DNA from: Actinomycetota bacterium
GTDB taxonomy: Bacteria; Actinomycetota; Acidimicrobiia; Acidimicrobiales; SZUA-35
DNA: 6,979 bases
NCBI GenBank assembly: GCA_027730885.1
Contig: JAQCHM010000178.1
Location: 1-6,979, forward strand
Reading direction: 5' to 3'
In this document: one piece after another, positions 1 through 5,950 of the stretch
Position numbering within the stretch: the first letter of the stretch is position 1
Layout: each line of letters begins with the position of its first letter
Notes under the pieces: model-generated
What the model saw: the letters and a program-made list of their open reading frames with translations, nothing else
What the model was told of the DNA's origin: nothing
The model's database searches: none
Made by a program: the position numbers and the translations under genes

Positions 1-899
1 GGGCAGTGCCACTCGTGGGAGACGAGGGTGCCGAAACCCGAAGCAGTGATGAACGCCGTGCGAAGCTCGGGGCCGCCGAAGCAGATGTTGGTGACCATCG
101 GGTCGCCTGGAACCGGGAGCAGCGCGCGTATCGAACCGTCGGGGGCGAACGCTGTGATGGCACCCATCCCCAACGTCGCGACGCAGACATTGCCTTCGCT
201 GTCTACCGCGAGGGAGTCACACCGGCCGTCGTTCGGCAGAATGCCCAGCAGCTTCGAGGGCGTCGCCGCCGACGAGGCCAAGGCCGTGCCCTGGTCCGCG
301 ATGACCCCGGGGGAGTCCAGGTCCCAGTACCGGACGCGGCCGGTCATGGTCTCGGCGAAGTACAAACGGTCCTCGTCGGGCGACAGTCCGACCCCGTTGG
401 GAGTCAAAAGCGGGCGGGCAACCGTGACGATCGAGGAACCGTCGGTCTTCGCGTAGTAGATGGCGCCCCGATCGAAGTCGCCCTCGCGGCCCTTGCCAAG
501 GTCGGTGAAGTAAAAGCCCCCGTTGCGGTCGAAGACGATGTCGTTCGGCCCCTTGAGCGGCCAACCGTCGGCCTCGGTGTACAGGGTCGTCGCGATGCCG
601 CTGGCCAGATCGACCCGCTGGATCGAGCCGCCGACGTAGTCGTCGGGTTGAACGCCCGGCAGCAACATGCCGTTGACGTGTCGCCAGGCAAAACCGCCGT
701 TGTTGCAGATGTAGACCGCGCCATCGGACCCGAGCGCTGCGCCGTTCGGGCCGCCGCCACACTCGGCGACGACGGAAACCGTGCCATCGGGATCGACTCG
801 GGTCAGGGTTCGTCGTTCGATCTCGACCAGGAGGATCGAGCCGTCAGGTAGAGCGATCGGGCCTTCGGGAAACCGCAGACCGGTGGCGAGAACACGCAT
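1..899 (-). CDS. SMP-30/gluconolactonase/LRE-family beta-propeller protein (3' end outside window)
   Basis: The minus strand is open from ATG at 899-897 to the window edge, giving 299 complete codons; only the extreme C-terminus is missing. The family folds as a six-bladed propeller with a divalent metal and usually hydrolyses sugar lactones or related esters; the substrate here cannot be read from sequence. Residues matching the family's metal ligands are E12 (in FPEGP), N168 (in TPNGVGLSPDE) and D224 (in PNDGRCDSLAVD). Other conserved pieces are CGGGPNGAALG at 47-57, KGPNDIVFD at 116-124 and FTDLGKG at 131-137. No signal peptide is visible, so it is probably cytoplasmic. The ATG lies 16 nt after the acyl-CoA dehydrogenase stop, so the two genes are probably co-transcribed. 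A weak GGA precedes the start. Family assignment is firm; a lactonase role in fatty-acid or xenobiotic catabolism is inference from the neighbour. Confidence 0.9.
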   Translation of the reverse strand, partial: MRVLATGLRFPEGPIALPDGSILLVEIERRTLTRVDPDGTVSVVAECGGGPNGAALGSDGAVYICNNGGFAWRHVNGMLLPGVQPDDYVGGSIQRVDLASGIATTLYTEADGWPLKGPNDIVFDRNGGFYFTDLGKGREGDFDRGAIYYAKTDGSSIVTVARPLLTPNGVGLSPDEDRLYFAETMTGRVRYWDLDSPGVIADQGTALASSAATPSKLLGILPNDGRCDSLAVDSEGNVCVATLGMGAITAFAPDGSIRALLPVPGDPMVTNICFGGPELRTAFITASGFGTLVSHEWHC

Positions 900-915
900 G
901 GTTCCGACCGGCCGT

Positions 916-2244
916 TCAGTCGAGCCAGGACGCCGGAGCGCCCTTCTGCGGCGAGTTGAACCGACTGGCGAACGAAGGCGTGTCGAAACGTTCGTCCTTC
1001 ACCCCGGCGAACCCGAAGAGATACTGGCCGACGCGGCGCATCTGCATCTCCTCGGCGCCCTCGGTGATCCGGTAGCGCCGATGGTGACGGTAGATGTGCT
1101 CGAACGGCATATGGCGGCTATATCCGATCCCGCCGTGGACCTGGATGGCACGGTCGGCCGCCTCACCCACCAGGCGATTGGCCCGGTAGTTGCACATGGC
1201 GACCTTGTCGGAAATCTCCATGTGGTCGATGCCTTGATCGAGTTGCCAAGCCGTCTTGCGAATGAGCTCCCGCAGCATGGCCGCCTCGGTGTGCAGTTCG
1301 ATGAGTGGCCATTGAATCGCTTGGTTCGCGGCGAGCGCCTTGCCCCGCATCATGCGTTCCCGGGAGTACTTCACCGCTTCGTTGATGCAGTACTGCGCAG
1401 CGCCGAGGCTGGAGGCCGCTTGTCGGATGCGATTCTCGTGGACGAACAGCTGAGCTGTCGCCAGACCCTTGCCCTCGTTGCCCAGAATGTCGGCGTTCGA
1501 GACACGCACGTCGGTCAGCGAGACCTCGGCGTGGTCGGTCGGCATGTTGTAGGTCCACCACATGAACTCGACACAAAAGCCCGGCGTCTCGACGGGCACG
1601 ATGAAACAGGTGATCCCCTCGACCTCGCCCGGCTTCCCGGAAGTGCGGGCGAAGATGTAGTCGTGGGTCGCGGCGTGCATGCCGGTGTTCCAACGCTTGG
1701 CGCCGTTGATGACCCACTCGTCGCCGTCCCGATAGGCATTGGTCTCCATGCGGGTGGCGTCGGTGCCCACCATCGGCTCGGTCAGCCCGAAACCGATCCG
1801 AGCATTGCCGGCGAGCATGAGCGGAATCCAGTACTCCTGCTGCTCGGGGGTGCCGTACCTCTCCATCATGAGCACGGTCGGGAAGTTACCGACGATCGAG
1901 TTCTCGTTCTGGAGGTCGTTGTGCAAGCCGAGTCCCTTCGCGGCCAGGTGCTCACGGATGATGGCCATCCCGAGGTTCGAGCCGTCCGTGCCGCCGAACC
2001 GCTCGGGCAGGTGATACCGCAGGAAGCCCGCAGCGTCGGCCCGTCGACGCATCTCCTTCAACAGTGCCTCCCACTCGGCGTTCGGCCACCCGTCGCGGTC
2101 CCAATCGGTACGAGAGGTCTCCCGCCGGTGATCGAAGAACCTGATGTTGTCGTTCTCGCGCTCCAACGGCTTGATCTCGTCAATGATGAACTGGTCGAGC
2201 TGATCGAGCAGGTCTTGGATGTCCTGGGGGATGTTGAAGTCCAT
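916..2244 (-). CDS. Acyl-CoA dehydrogenase family protein (FadE-type)
   Basis: A 442-residue FAD flavoprotein expected to oxidise an acyl-CoA to the trans-2-enoyl-CoA and pass electrons to electron-transfer flavoprotein. An alpha-helical N-terminal domain (about 1-150) is followed by the middle beta domain with the flavin/substrate signature GFGLTEPMVGTD (151-162) and a C-terminal helical domain. The C-terminal domain carries QVHGGIGYS (368-376) and YRITEGAEEMQ (391-401); E395 occupies the catalytic-base position of medium-chain enzymes. Length is full for the family. The long N-terminus beginning MDFNIPQDIQ, with EIKPLERENDNIRFF (23-37), resembles a subgroup common in actinobacteria and proteobacteria whose substrates are poorly defined. 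ATG at 2244 is chosen because the protein then begins as its relatives do and a TANNNT box sits 6 nt before it. It appears to be the first gene of an operon with the downstream SMP-30 gene. Chain length and substrate cannot be told. Confidence 0.95.
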   Translation of the reverse strand: MDFNIPQDIQDLLDQLDQFIIDEIKPLERENDNIRFFDHRRETSRTDWDRDGWPNAEWEALLKEMRRRADAAGFLRYHLPERFGGTDGSNLGMAIIREHLAAKGLGLHNDLQNENSIVGNFPTVLMMERYGTPEQQEYWIPLMLAGNARIGFGLTEPMVGTDATRMETNAYRDGDEWVINGAKRWNTGMHAATHDYIFARTSGKPGEVEGITCFIVPVETPGFCVEFMWWTYNMPTDHAEVSLTDVRVSNADILGNEGKGLATAQLFVHENRIRQAASSLGAAQYCINEAVKYSRERMMRGKALAANQAIQWPLIELHTEAAMLRELIRKTAWQLDQGIDHMEISDKVAMCNYRANRLVGEAADRAIQVHGGIGYSRHMPFEHIYRHHRRYRITEGAEEMQMRRVGQYLFGFAGVKDERFDTPSFASRFNSPQKGAPASWLD

Positions 2245-2250
2245 GGCCGG

Positions 2251-2256
2251 ACCCTA
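2251..2256 (-). promoter_or_regulatory. -10 box (TAGGGT) of the acyl-CoA dehydrogenase operon, probably leaderless
   Basis: On the minus strand TAGGGT is followed by CCGGCC and then the ATG, a 6-nt spacing that puts the expected transcription start on the A of the ATG. The same arrangement occurs at the Nudix and glpD genes. The AGGG inside the box could instead be read as a weak Shine-Dalgarno sequence. No convincing -35 box is seen. Confidence 0.5.
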
Positions 2257-2257
2257 G

Positions 2258-2267
2258 CGCTCGAGCG
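2258..2267. promoter_or_regulatory. Perfect 10-bp palindrome CGCTCGAGCG, possible operator
   Basis: A perfect dyad lies immediately upstream of the proposed -10 box of the acyl-CoA dehydrogenase operon, within the 93-bp divergent spacer. A position overlapping the promoter suits a repressor site (fatty-acid genes are often under TetR-type control), but ten G/C-rich bases can arise by chance and no regulator gene is in the window. Confidence 0.2.
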
Positions 2268-2337
2268 ATGGTGGCCCCAGTTCGTGAGGGGTGAATCGGC
2301 TCTCCACCAGCCCGCCCTGCGGTGATACCAAGAGGAC

Positions 2338-3225
2338 ATGATTCGCTCGTTCTCCAGAGGCCGACGCGTCCTCGCAGGCCTCCTCGTCGTCGCATCCACG
2401 CTCGTCGGCCTCGGCCATGGGCCGGATGGTGCCGCAGCGAGCGAGCCCGGTGCACCGTACACCGACACCGGTTGCGAGGGCTACAGCGACAGCGTCGCCC
2501 GCCTCTACGTCGCCGGCCTCGGACGAGCGGCGGAGGAAGCAGGCTTCACGTACTGGATGAACGAGTACACCTCGGGGCGGTGGACCTTCCCGCGAATGGC
2601 GGAGTTCTTCACCAAGAGCGACGGATTCACGGCCACCTACGGCAGCGTCAGCGACCGCGGATTCGTCGAGCAGCTCTACCGGAACGTCCTGGGGAGAGAG
2701 GGTGATCCTGACGGCATCAACTTCTGGAGCACGATGGTCGCAATGGGCAGTCCGCGCTCGACGCTCCTGATGCGCTTCGCCGAGTCCCCGGAGAACGTGC
2801 TGCGGTCCGGCACGAGACCGCCGACCCGCGGCTACTACAACCAGGGGCTCTCCTCGAGCTGGAGTTGTGCCGCCGTTCCCGACCTCGACATCGGACTCCA
2901 TATCAGCGAGGCCCCATTTTCGGTCCCCGCGTACTCCCGAACCGCGACGGGCATCGCTCACACCGCATCAGTCGCGCTGAATCTCAGCAAGGCGCAGTCC
3001 GTTCCCGCCTTCGTCGGTTTTCCCGACCCGCGCGGATCGCGTGGCCTCTCGGGCACCGTGGGCTCGGAGTTCGTTTTCATCACCATCACGAGCGCCGAGA
3101 CACTCGCCGGCAGTCGCCGGGCGATTGGTTCCATCGGTCCGTGCAACGACCCTGACCCCACGAGGACCCGGTACTGCAACCGGATCCTGGAAATCGAGGT
3201 CGGCGCCGCGGGAGACGTGACGTGA
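2338..3225 (+). CDS. Secreted DUF4214-repeat protein
   Basis: A 295-residue exported protein. The N-terminus has arginines (R3, R8-R10), a hydrophobic stretch at about 11-26 and an AAA-S cleavage site near 34/35. Residues 53-101 and 109-155 are two copies of one unit: LYxxxLGR, then a conserved G and W (GFTYW at 69-73; GINFW at 126-130), then a helix ending in an F..S segment. This is the DUF4214 pattern, found in secreted and surface proteins; its function is not established. The rest (about 175-295) looks beta-rich and I do not recognise it. Four cysteines (C46, C177, C269, C280) may form disulfides after export. ATG at 2338 is the only usable start, since an in-frame TGA lies at 2323-2325. 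GAGGA stands just 1 nt before the ATG, close for a ribosome site, and TACCAA 6 nt before it is an imperfect -10 box. The frame continues in phase after the stop (next entry), so the protein may be truncated. Confidence 0.85.
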   Translation: MIRSFSRGRRVLAGLLVVASTLVGLGHGPDGAAASEPGAPYTDTGCEGYSDSVARLYVAGLGRAAEEAGFTYWMNEYTSGRWTFPRMAEFFTKSDGFTATYGSVSDRGFVEQLYRNVLGREGDPDGINFWSTMVAMGSPRSTLLMRFAESPENVLRSGTRPPTRGYYNQGLSSSWSCAAVPDLDIGLHISEAPFSVPAYSRTATGIAHTASVALNLSKAQSVPAFVGFPDPRGSRGLSGTVGSEFVFITITSAETLAGSRRAIGSIGPCNDPDPTRTRYCNRILEIEVGAAGDVT

Positions 3226-3474
3226 GGCCGTCAGATCTCCGGAATCATCCACCAAGACTTCCATGAAACACGCACCATCGCCCTTCAGGTGAGCGCGGTG
3301 TCCCAGCTCACCGACGGCAGACGCGTGACGGGCACGATCGGCGATGAAGTCGTCGATCTACAGATCAGTGCGGCGAGTGGTGGTCCACATTCAGGGCGAA
3401 CTGTCCAAGGAAACGGACCGTCCGAGGCCGCGGCGATCGTCATGTTACTCTGGGCCAACGGAGTTCTGCAGTAG
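3226..3474 (+). pseudogene. In-phase continuation of the DUF4214 gene after its TGA stop; possible severed C-terminus
   Basis: Directly after the TGA at 3223-3225 the same frame stays open for 82 sense codons, ending with TAG at 3472-3474. By hand count 55 of 82 third positions are G or C, lower than the gene before it but still coding-like. The translation has alternating beta-type segments (ISGIIHQDF, RTIALQVSAVSQL, EVVDLQISAA) that look like a continuation of the beta-rich C-terminal part. One base change at the TGA (for example from CGA) would give a 378-residue protein. Alternatives are a short separate gene from GTG 3289 or GTG 3298, neither with a good ribosome site, stop readthrough, a sequencing error, or chance. 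Confidence 0.4.
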
Positions 3475-3594
3475 TCAGCCGGTCGCCGCGGTCGCATTGC
3501 GCGTCGCGACCTCTAGCCTGCGGCTTAGCCCACTACCCGCGAGTGTTCGTCGGTCCGCGACAAAGCGGTCGCGGCGTGAAAGGCTCTAGCTCCT
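3475..3594. other. Gene-free gap between the DUF4214 and LytR_C genes
   Basis: No credible ORF or tRNA is visible. It holds an inverted repeat GGTCGC (3490-3495) / GCGACC (3506-3511) with a 10-nt loop and no T-run, a TAGCCT hexamer at 3514-3519 that could be a -10 box without a clear -35, and AGCCCACTACCCG (3527-3539), which recurs in reverse orientation at 5807-5819. The LytR_C promoter should lie here, but I cannot fix its position. Confidence 0.4.
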
Positions 3595-4131
3595 GTGGAT
3601 CGTGTCGAACGCCATGACGTCATCAACGCTGTAGCGCTGGCCACCGCGCTCCTTGCCATGGCGCTCGCCCTGGTTTGGGGTGCGAGCGCACTCTTCAGGA
3701 CCCTGGGCGGCACGGTTGACTCCTCGAGGAACCCGGATGAGTCCACGACCTCCGTGGCCGAGGCCGGCGACCCGGGTACCGGCACCACGGCCGTAGGCAC
3801 CGAAACGACCCCGACGACCGTGGCCGTCCCCCATCTGCCCGACCAGGTCATCGTCCGGGTCGGTAACGGGGCTAGCCGCAATGGCATCGCGACGGTTGGC
3901 ACCAACCTCGTCAGCGGTGCGGGTTACGCCATCCTCGGTCCGAAGAACGCCCCCGCGACGAGCCAGAGCATCGTCTACTACCTCGAGGGCTATCAGGCTG
4001 ATGCGGTCGAAGTCGCTCGCCTCCTGAGCATCCCGGCTACCCAGATCGCGCCCATGCCGACGGACCCCGTTATCCAGGTGGCCGAGGCGCACCTGCTCGC
4101 CATCATCGGCGCCGACACGACCATCGGTTGA
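3595..4131 (+). CDS. Single-pass membrane protein with C-terminal LytR_C domain
   Basis: A 178-residue protein. Residues about 9-33 form one hydrophobic helix (NAVALATALLAMALALVWG) with a short charged N-terminus, so the rest should lie outside the membrane. A low-complexity linker rich in T, G, E and P spans about 40-80. The C-terminal domain (about 84-174) fits LytR_C: VIVRVGNGASRNGIA at 85-99, a central helix-strand region with YYLEGYQADAVEVARLL at 128-144, and LLAIIGAD at 167-174. LytR_C is often attached to LCP ligases that transfer glycopolymers to peptidoglycan, but here the catalytic LCP domain is absent. A role in the cell envelope is inferred; the biochemical function is unknown. 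The start is GTG 3595: an in-frame TGA at 3577-3579 excludes earlier starts, AAAGG at 3579-3583 is a distant ribosome site, and the next in-frame ATG would cut into the membrane helix. Confidence 0.8.
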   Translation: MDRVERHDVINAVALATALLAMALALVWGASALFRTLGGTVDSSRNPDESTTSVAEAGDPGTGTTAVGTETTPTTVAVPHLPDQVIVRVGNGASRNGIATVGTNLVSGAGYAILGPKNAPATSQSIVYYLEGYQADAVEVARLLSIPATQIAPMPTDPVIQVAEAHLLAIIGADTTIG

Positions 4132-4140
4132 ACCGGCAGC

Positions 4141-4166
4141 GACTCGACGACGCGGTCGGGCGAGTT
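4141..4166. terminator. Weak hairpin between convergent LytR_C and Nudix genes
   Basis: GACTCG (4141-4146) can pair with CGAGTT (4161-4166), including one G-T pair, around a 14-nt loop, within the 53-bp space between two convergent stops. No T-run follows on either strand, so a bidirectional terminator role rests mainly on position. Confidence 0.2.
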
Positions 4167-4184
4167 CAGTGCCATCGGGCAAGG

Positions 4185-4664
4185 TCAGTCCGGGGTGATG
4201 TCGAGCGGTTCTTCGGGCAGCCCTTCTCCGGCGAGATGGGCGATCAGCTCCTGGAACCGGGGAGGCAGAAAGCGCTCGGTCGAGGCAAGCACCTCCTCGA
4301 CGGTCCACCATCGCGCGCCCTTGAAGGCCATCGCCTCGAAGAACTCGAGACCTTGCGGCGGCAGGATCTCGGTCTGATCGGTCTTGGCGATGTGGATGAA
4401 CTCGTCCTGGTCGAAGAACATCCCGGCGAACGTGAACTGAACGTGCTGGGTGGCGATCACCGGGCCGACCAAGACCTCGGCGAAGCCACCTTCCTCCCAC
4501 AGTTCTCTGGCGGCGCAATGGGCCGATGACTCGCCCGGATCCATGCCACCGCCTGGAATCTCCCACCACGGCTCGCCTGAAGGGTTCCCCGGGTCACCCG
4601 AGCGGATGAGGAAGATCCGACCGGAAGGATCGAACAAGACGACACGTGAGGCTTTGCGAGGCAC
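4185..4664 (-). CDS. Nudix hydrolase
   Basis: A 159-residue single-domain protein, typical for the family. The complete Nudix box runs from G39 to F61: GGMDPGE, seven residues, then RELWEEGGF, matching Gx5Ex7REUxEExGU with no deviation. R53, E54, E57 and E58 supply the usual magnesium-binding and catalytic side chains. The box is preceded by a strand-loop PWWEIPGG (32-39) and followed by a beta region ending KGARWWTVEEVLAS (115-128), a common Nudix C-terminal element. The family cleaves a nucleoside diphosphate linked to another moiety; the substrate cannot be told here. The start is GTG 4664: a TAG stop lies four codons upstream in frame, and a TAGAGT box lies 6 nt before the GTG with no Shine-Dalgarno sequence. 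The gene is divergent from coaA with a 75-bp spacer. Hydrolysis of a CoA-type substrate is conceivable from the neighbour, but I see no CoA-specific motif. Confidence 0.93.
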   Translation of the reverse strand: MPRKASRVVLFDPSGRIFLIRSGDPGNPSGEPWWEIPGGGMDPGESSAHCAARELWEEGGFAEVLVGPVIATQHVQFTFAGMFFDQDEFIHIAKTDQTEILPPQGLEFFEAMAFKGARWWTVEEVLASTERFLPPRFQELIAHLAGEGLPEEPLDITPD

Positions 4665-4670
4665 CGTCGG

Positions 4671-4676
4671 ACTCTA
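4671..4676 (-). promoter_or_regulatory. -10 box (TAGAGT) of the Nudix gene, probably leaderless
   Basis: On the minus strand TAGAGT is followed by CCGACG and then the GTG start, the same 6-nt spacing as at the acyl-CoA dehydrogenase and glpD genes. No ribosome-binding sequence is present. The coaA promoter must lie in the same 75-bp spacer, but no equivalent box precedes the coaA GTG. Confidence 0.5.
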
Positions 4677-4739
4677 GCGAGGGACTTCGGCCCGAACCGC
4701 GAACTCGCACTCCGACGACATCCCTGCCACCATTCCCCG

Positions 4740-5720
4740 GTGACCGAACGTACGGAGACCCGCCCGCTCGCGCTCGACCGTTCAAGCGGCATCACCTCAC
4801 CATCCCCGTACCTACGTTTCACCGCCGAGGAGTGGGGTCGGCTGCGGGCTGCCACTCCGCTCACGTTGACCGAGGCCGACCTCGAGCGGCTGCGCGGCAT
4901 CAACGTCGCCCTCAGCCTTCGCGACGTCGCTGAGATCATGCTGCCCCTGTCCCGCCTGCTCAACCTCTACGTCGGCGCCAGCCAGGAGCTCTATCGGGCG
5001 TCGGACACCTTCCTCGGCAAGCTGCCGGGCAAGGTGCCGTTCATCATCGGCGTAGCGGGATCGGTGGCGGTCGGCAAGTCGACGACCGCTCGTGTGCTCC
5101 AGACATTGCTCGACCGCTGGCCCGACCATCCCAAGGTGGACCTCATCACCACCGACGGATTCCTCTACTCCAACGCGGTGTTGAACGAGCGCAAGATCAT
5201 GCACCGCAAGGGCTTCCCCGAGAGCTACGACCGTCGTCGGCTGCTGCAGTTCCTGACGGACATCAAGTCCGGCACCGACGAGGTCGCCGCTCCGGTGTAC
5301 AGCCACCTCGTCTACGACATCACCGACGAGGTCAACGTCGTCCGCCAGCCCGACATCGTCATCGTCGAGGGACTCAACGTCCTCCAGACCGGCGTCGCCG
5401 ACGACGCTAATCCCATCTTCGTGTCGGACTTCTTCGACTTCTCCATCTACGTCGATGCCGACCTGGACGACATCCGCCAGTGGTACATCGAGCGCTTCTT
5501 CACCCTGCGGGAGACCGCGTTCCGTAACCCCGACTCGTACTTCCACCGCTACGCCGCTCTGACCGACGCGGAAGCATTGGAGACGGCGTCGACGATCTGG
5601 GAGTCGATCAACGAGAAGAACCTCACGGAGAACATCCTCCCGACGCGGCAACGCGCCGACTTGATCCTCCACAAGGGCACCGACCACCAGGTCACCGAAG
5701 TCCTGCTCCGCCGGCTCTGA
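4740..5720 (+). CDS. coaA: Type I pantothenate kinase
   Basis: Catalyses ATP-dependent phosphorylation of pantothenate to 4'-phosphopantothenate, the first committed step of CoA synthesis; the E. coli enzyme is feedback-inhibited by CoA. The 326-residue protein is collinear with E. coli CoaA (about 316 residues). Features in order: SPYLRF at 21-27, LSLRDVAEIMLPLSRLLNLY at 58-77, P-loop GSVAVGKST at 107-115 (K113, S114), ITTDGF at 136-141 (D139), GFPESYD at 158-164, YSHLVYD at 187-193 (H189), VEGLNVLQ at 209-216, DFSIYVDA at 233-240, WYIERF at 248-253 (Y249, R252) and NILPTRQRA at 298-306. By recalled alignment these include the E. coli catalytic and pantothenate-contacting residues; N291 corresponds to N282. 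GTG 4740 is the first start codon in a long open stretch; no Shine-Dalgarno sequence or good -10 box precedes it. Residues 1-20 look like an unconserved tail. It is divergent from the Nudix gene. Confidence 0.97.
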   Translation: MTERTETRPLALDRSSGITSPSPYLRFTAEEWGRLRAATPLTLTEADLERLRGINVALSLRDVAEIMLPLSRLLNLYVGASQELYRASDTFLGKLPGKVPFIIGVAGSVAVGKSTTARVLQTLLDRWPDHPKVDLITTDGFLYSNAVLNERKIMHRKGFPESYDRRRLLQFLTDIKSGTDEVAAPVYSHLVYDITDEVNVVRQPDIVIVEGLNVLQTGVADDANPIFVSDFFDFSIYVDADLDDIRQWYIERFFTLRETAFRNPDSYFHRYAALTDAEALETASTIWESINEKNLTENILPTRQRADLILHKGTDHQVTEVLLRRL

Positions 5721-5739
5721 CGGCTACGGATGGTGGCCC

Positions 5740-5776
5740 TGGGCCGTCGGGACCGCCCCGGCAGCAGAACGGCCCA
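5740..5776 (+). terminator. Compound hairpin downstream of coaA
   Basis: TGGGCCGT (5740-5747) pairs perfectly with ACGGCCCA (5769-5776). Inside it, CGGG (5748-5751) pairs with CCCG (5757-5760), stacking directly on the outer stem and leaving GCAGCAGA unpaired. It begins 20 nt after the coaA stop, as expected of a terminator or 3'-end stabiliser, but only scattered T residues follow (ATTCACTTCT region). Confidence 0.45.
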
Positions 5777-5806
5777 TTCACTTCTCCACCCTCCGAACTA
5801 TTGCCA

Positions 5807-5819
5807 CGGGTAGTGGGCT
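5807..5819 (+). repeat. 13-nt motif CGGGTAGTGGGCT, inverted copy at 3527-3539
   Basis: The reverse complement AGCCCACTACCCG occurs exactly at 3527-3539. Both copies are in gene-free DNA. Read from the AGCCC side, each is followed within about 10 nt by a similar AGT/TTCG stretch (AGTGTTCG at the 3527 copy, AGTTCG at this copy), so similarity extends with small gaps. It could be a regulatory site, a degenerate dispersed repeat, or chance. Confidence 0.3.
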
Positions 5820-5857
5820 TGGTGTGCACTGATGGTGCGGGTACCGGGAACAGGGCC

Positions 5858-5894
5858 TGGCAGGAAGAACCTCTGGCGGGCGGAGGTCCTGCCA
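5858..5894 (+). ncRNA. Bulged RNA hairpin, part of a structured spacer transcript
   Basis: TGGCAGG (5858-5864) pairs with CCTGCCA (5888-5894) and, after a 4-nt AAGA bulge on the 5' side only, ACCTC (5869-5873) pairs with GAGGT (5883-5887) around a 9-nt loop. All 12 pairs are Watson-Crick. The one-sided bulge and continuous pairing are more regular than expected from random G/C-rich sequence. I know of no RNA family it matches. It may be part of the coaA 3' untranslated region or of a small RNA ending at the stem at 5917-5950; no promoter box was found for a separate transcript. Confidence 0.35.
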
Positions 5895-5900
5895 TCGGGT

Positions 5901-5921
5901 CTCTTGTTCTCGCATCAAGAG
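5901..5921 (+). promoter_or_regulatory. Stem competing with the terminator hairpin (antiterminator-like)
   Basis: CTCTTG (5901-5906) pairs with CAAGAG (5916-5921) around a 9-nt loop. The AAGAG half is also the first five bases of the left arm of the terminator stem, so the two structures exclude each other. This is the geometry of an attenuator. No ligand-binding core or leader peptide was recognised, and the 15-bp terminator stem should win at equilibrium. Confidence 0.25.
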
Positions 5922-5950
5922 GGTGGCTTCCTCCGGGAGGCCACCCTCTT
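5917..5950 (+). terminator. Strong 15-bp terminator-like hairpin upstream of glpD
   Basis: AAGAGGGTGGC (5917-5927) pairs perfectly with GCCACCCTCTT (5940-5950). The stem extends inward by T-G, T-A, C-G and C-G pairs to a TCCG tetraloop at 5932-5935. The 3' arm and following bases read CTCTTACTCTTC, pyrimidine-rich but without a full T-run, as is common in high-GC actinobacteria. It lies upstream of the proposed glpD promoter and so probably ends transcription coming from coaA or from a spacer RNA. Confidence 0.6.

Noticed and set aside
781..2325. Long plus-strand open frame of 514 codons opposite the acyl-CoA dehydrogenase
   Set aside because: It is the antisense shadow of a clearly recognised enzyme in G/C-rich DNA, where antisense frames stay open easily; its translation has no recognisable domain.
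2254..2961. Minus-strand open frame of 235 codons opposite the DUF4214 gene
   Set aside because: The plus strand carries a signal peptide and DUF4214 repeats over the same bases; the antisense translation is low-complexity.
3223..3260. Selenocysteine insertion at the TGA of the DUF4214 gene
   Set aside because: No convincing SECIS-like hairpin follows the TGA, only the short palindromes AGATCT and TCCGGA, and nothing in the family suggests a selenoprotein.
3481..3530. Rho-independent terminator between the DUF4214 and LytR_C genes
   Set aside because: The GGTCGC/GCGACC stem has only six pairs, a 10-nt loop and no following T-run; recorded only as a note in the gap entry.
4812..5687. Minus-strand open frame of 291 codons opposite coaA
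   Set aside because: It is rich in V, D, E and R, as expected from the complement of G/C-rich coding sequence, and lies wholly inside the firmly identified coaA gene.
5741..5775. Resemblance of the loop after coaA to the SRP RNA domain IV (GTCGGGACC ... GGCAGCAG)
   Set aside because: The conserved GGAA-type tetraloop is missing and the pairing that would form the SRP symmetric loop does not hold. The sequence is better explained as a hairpin at the coaA 3' end.
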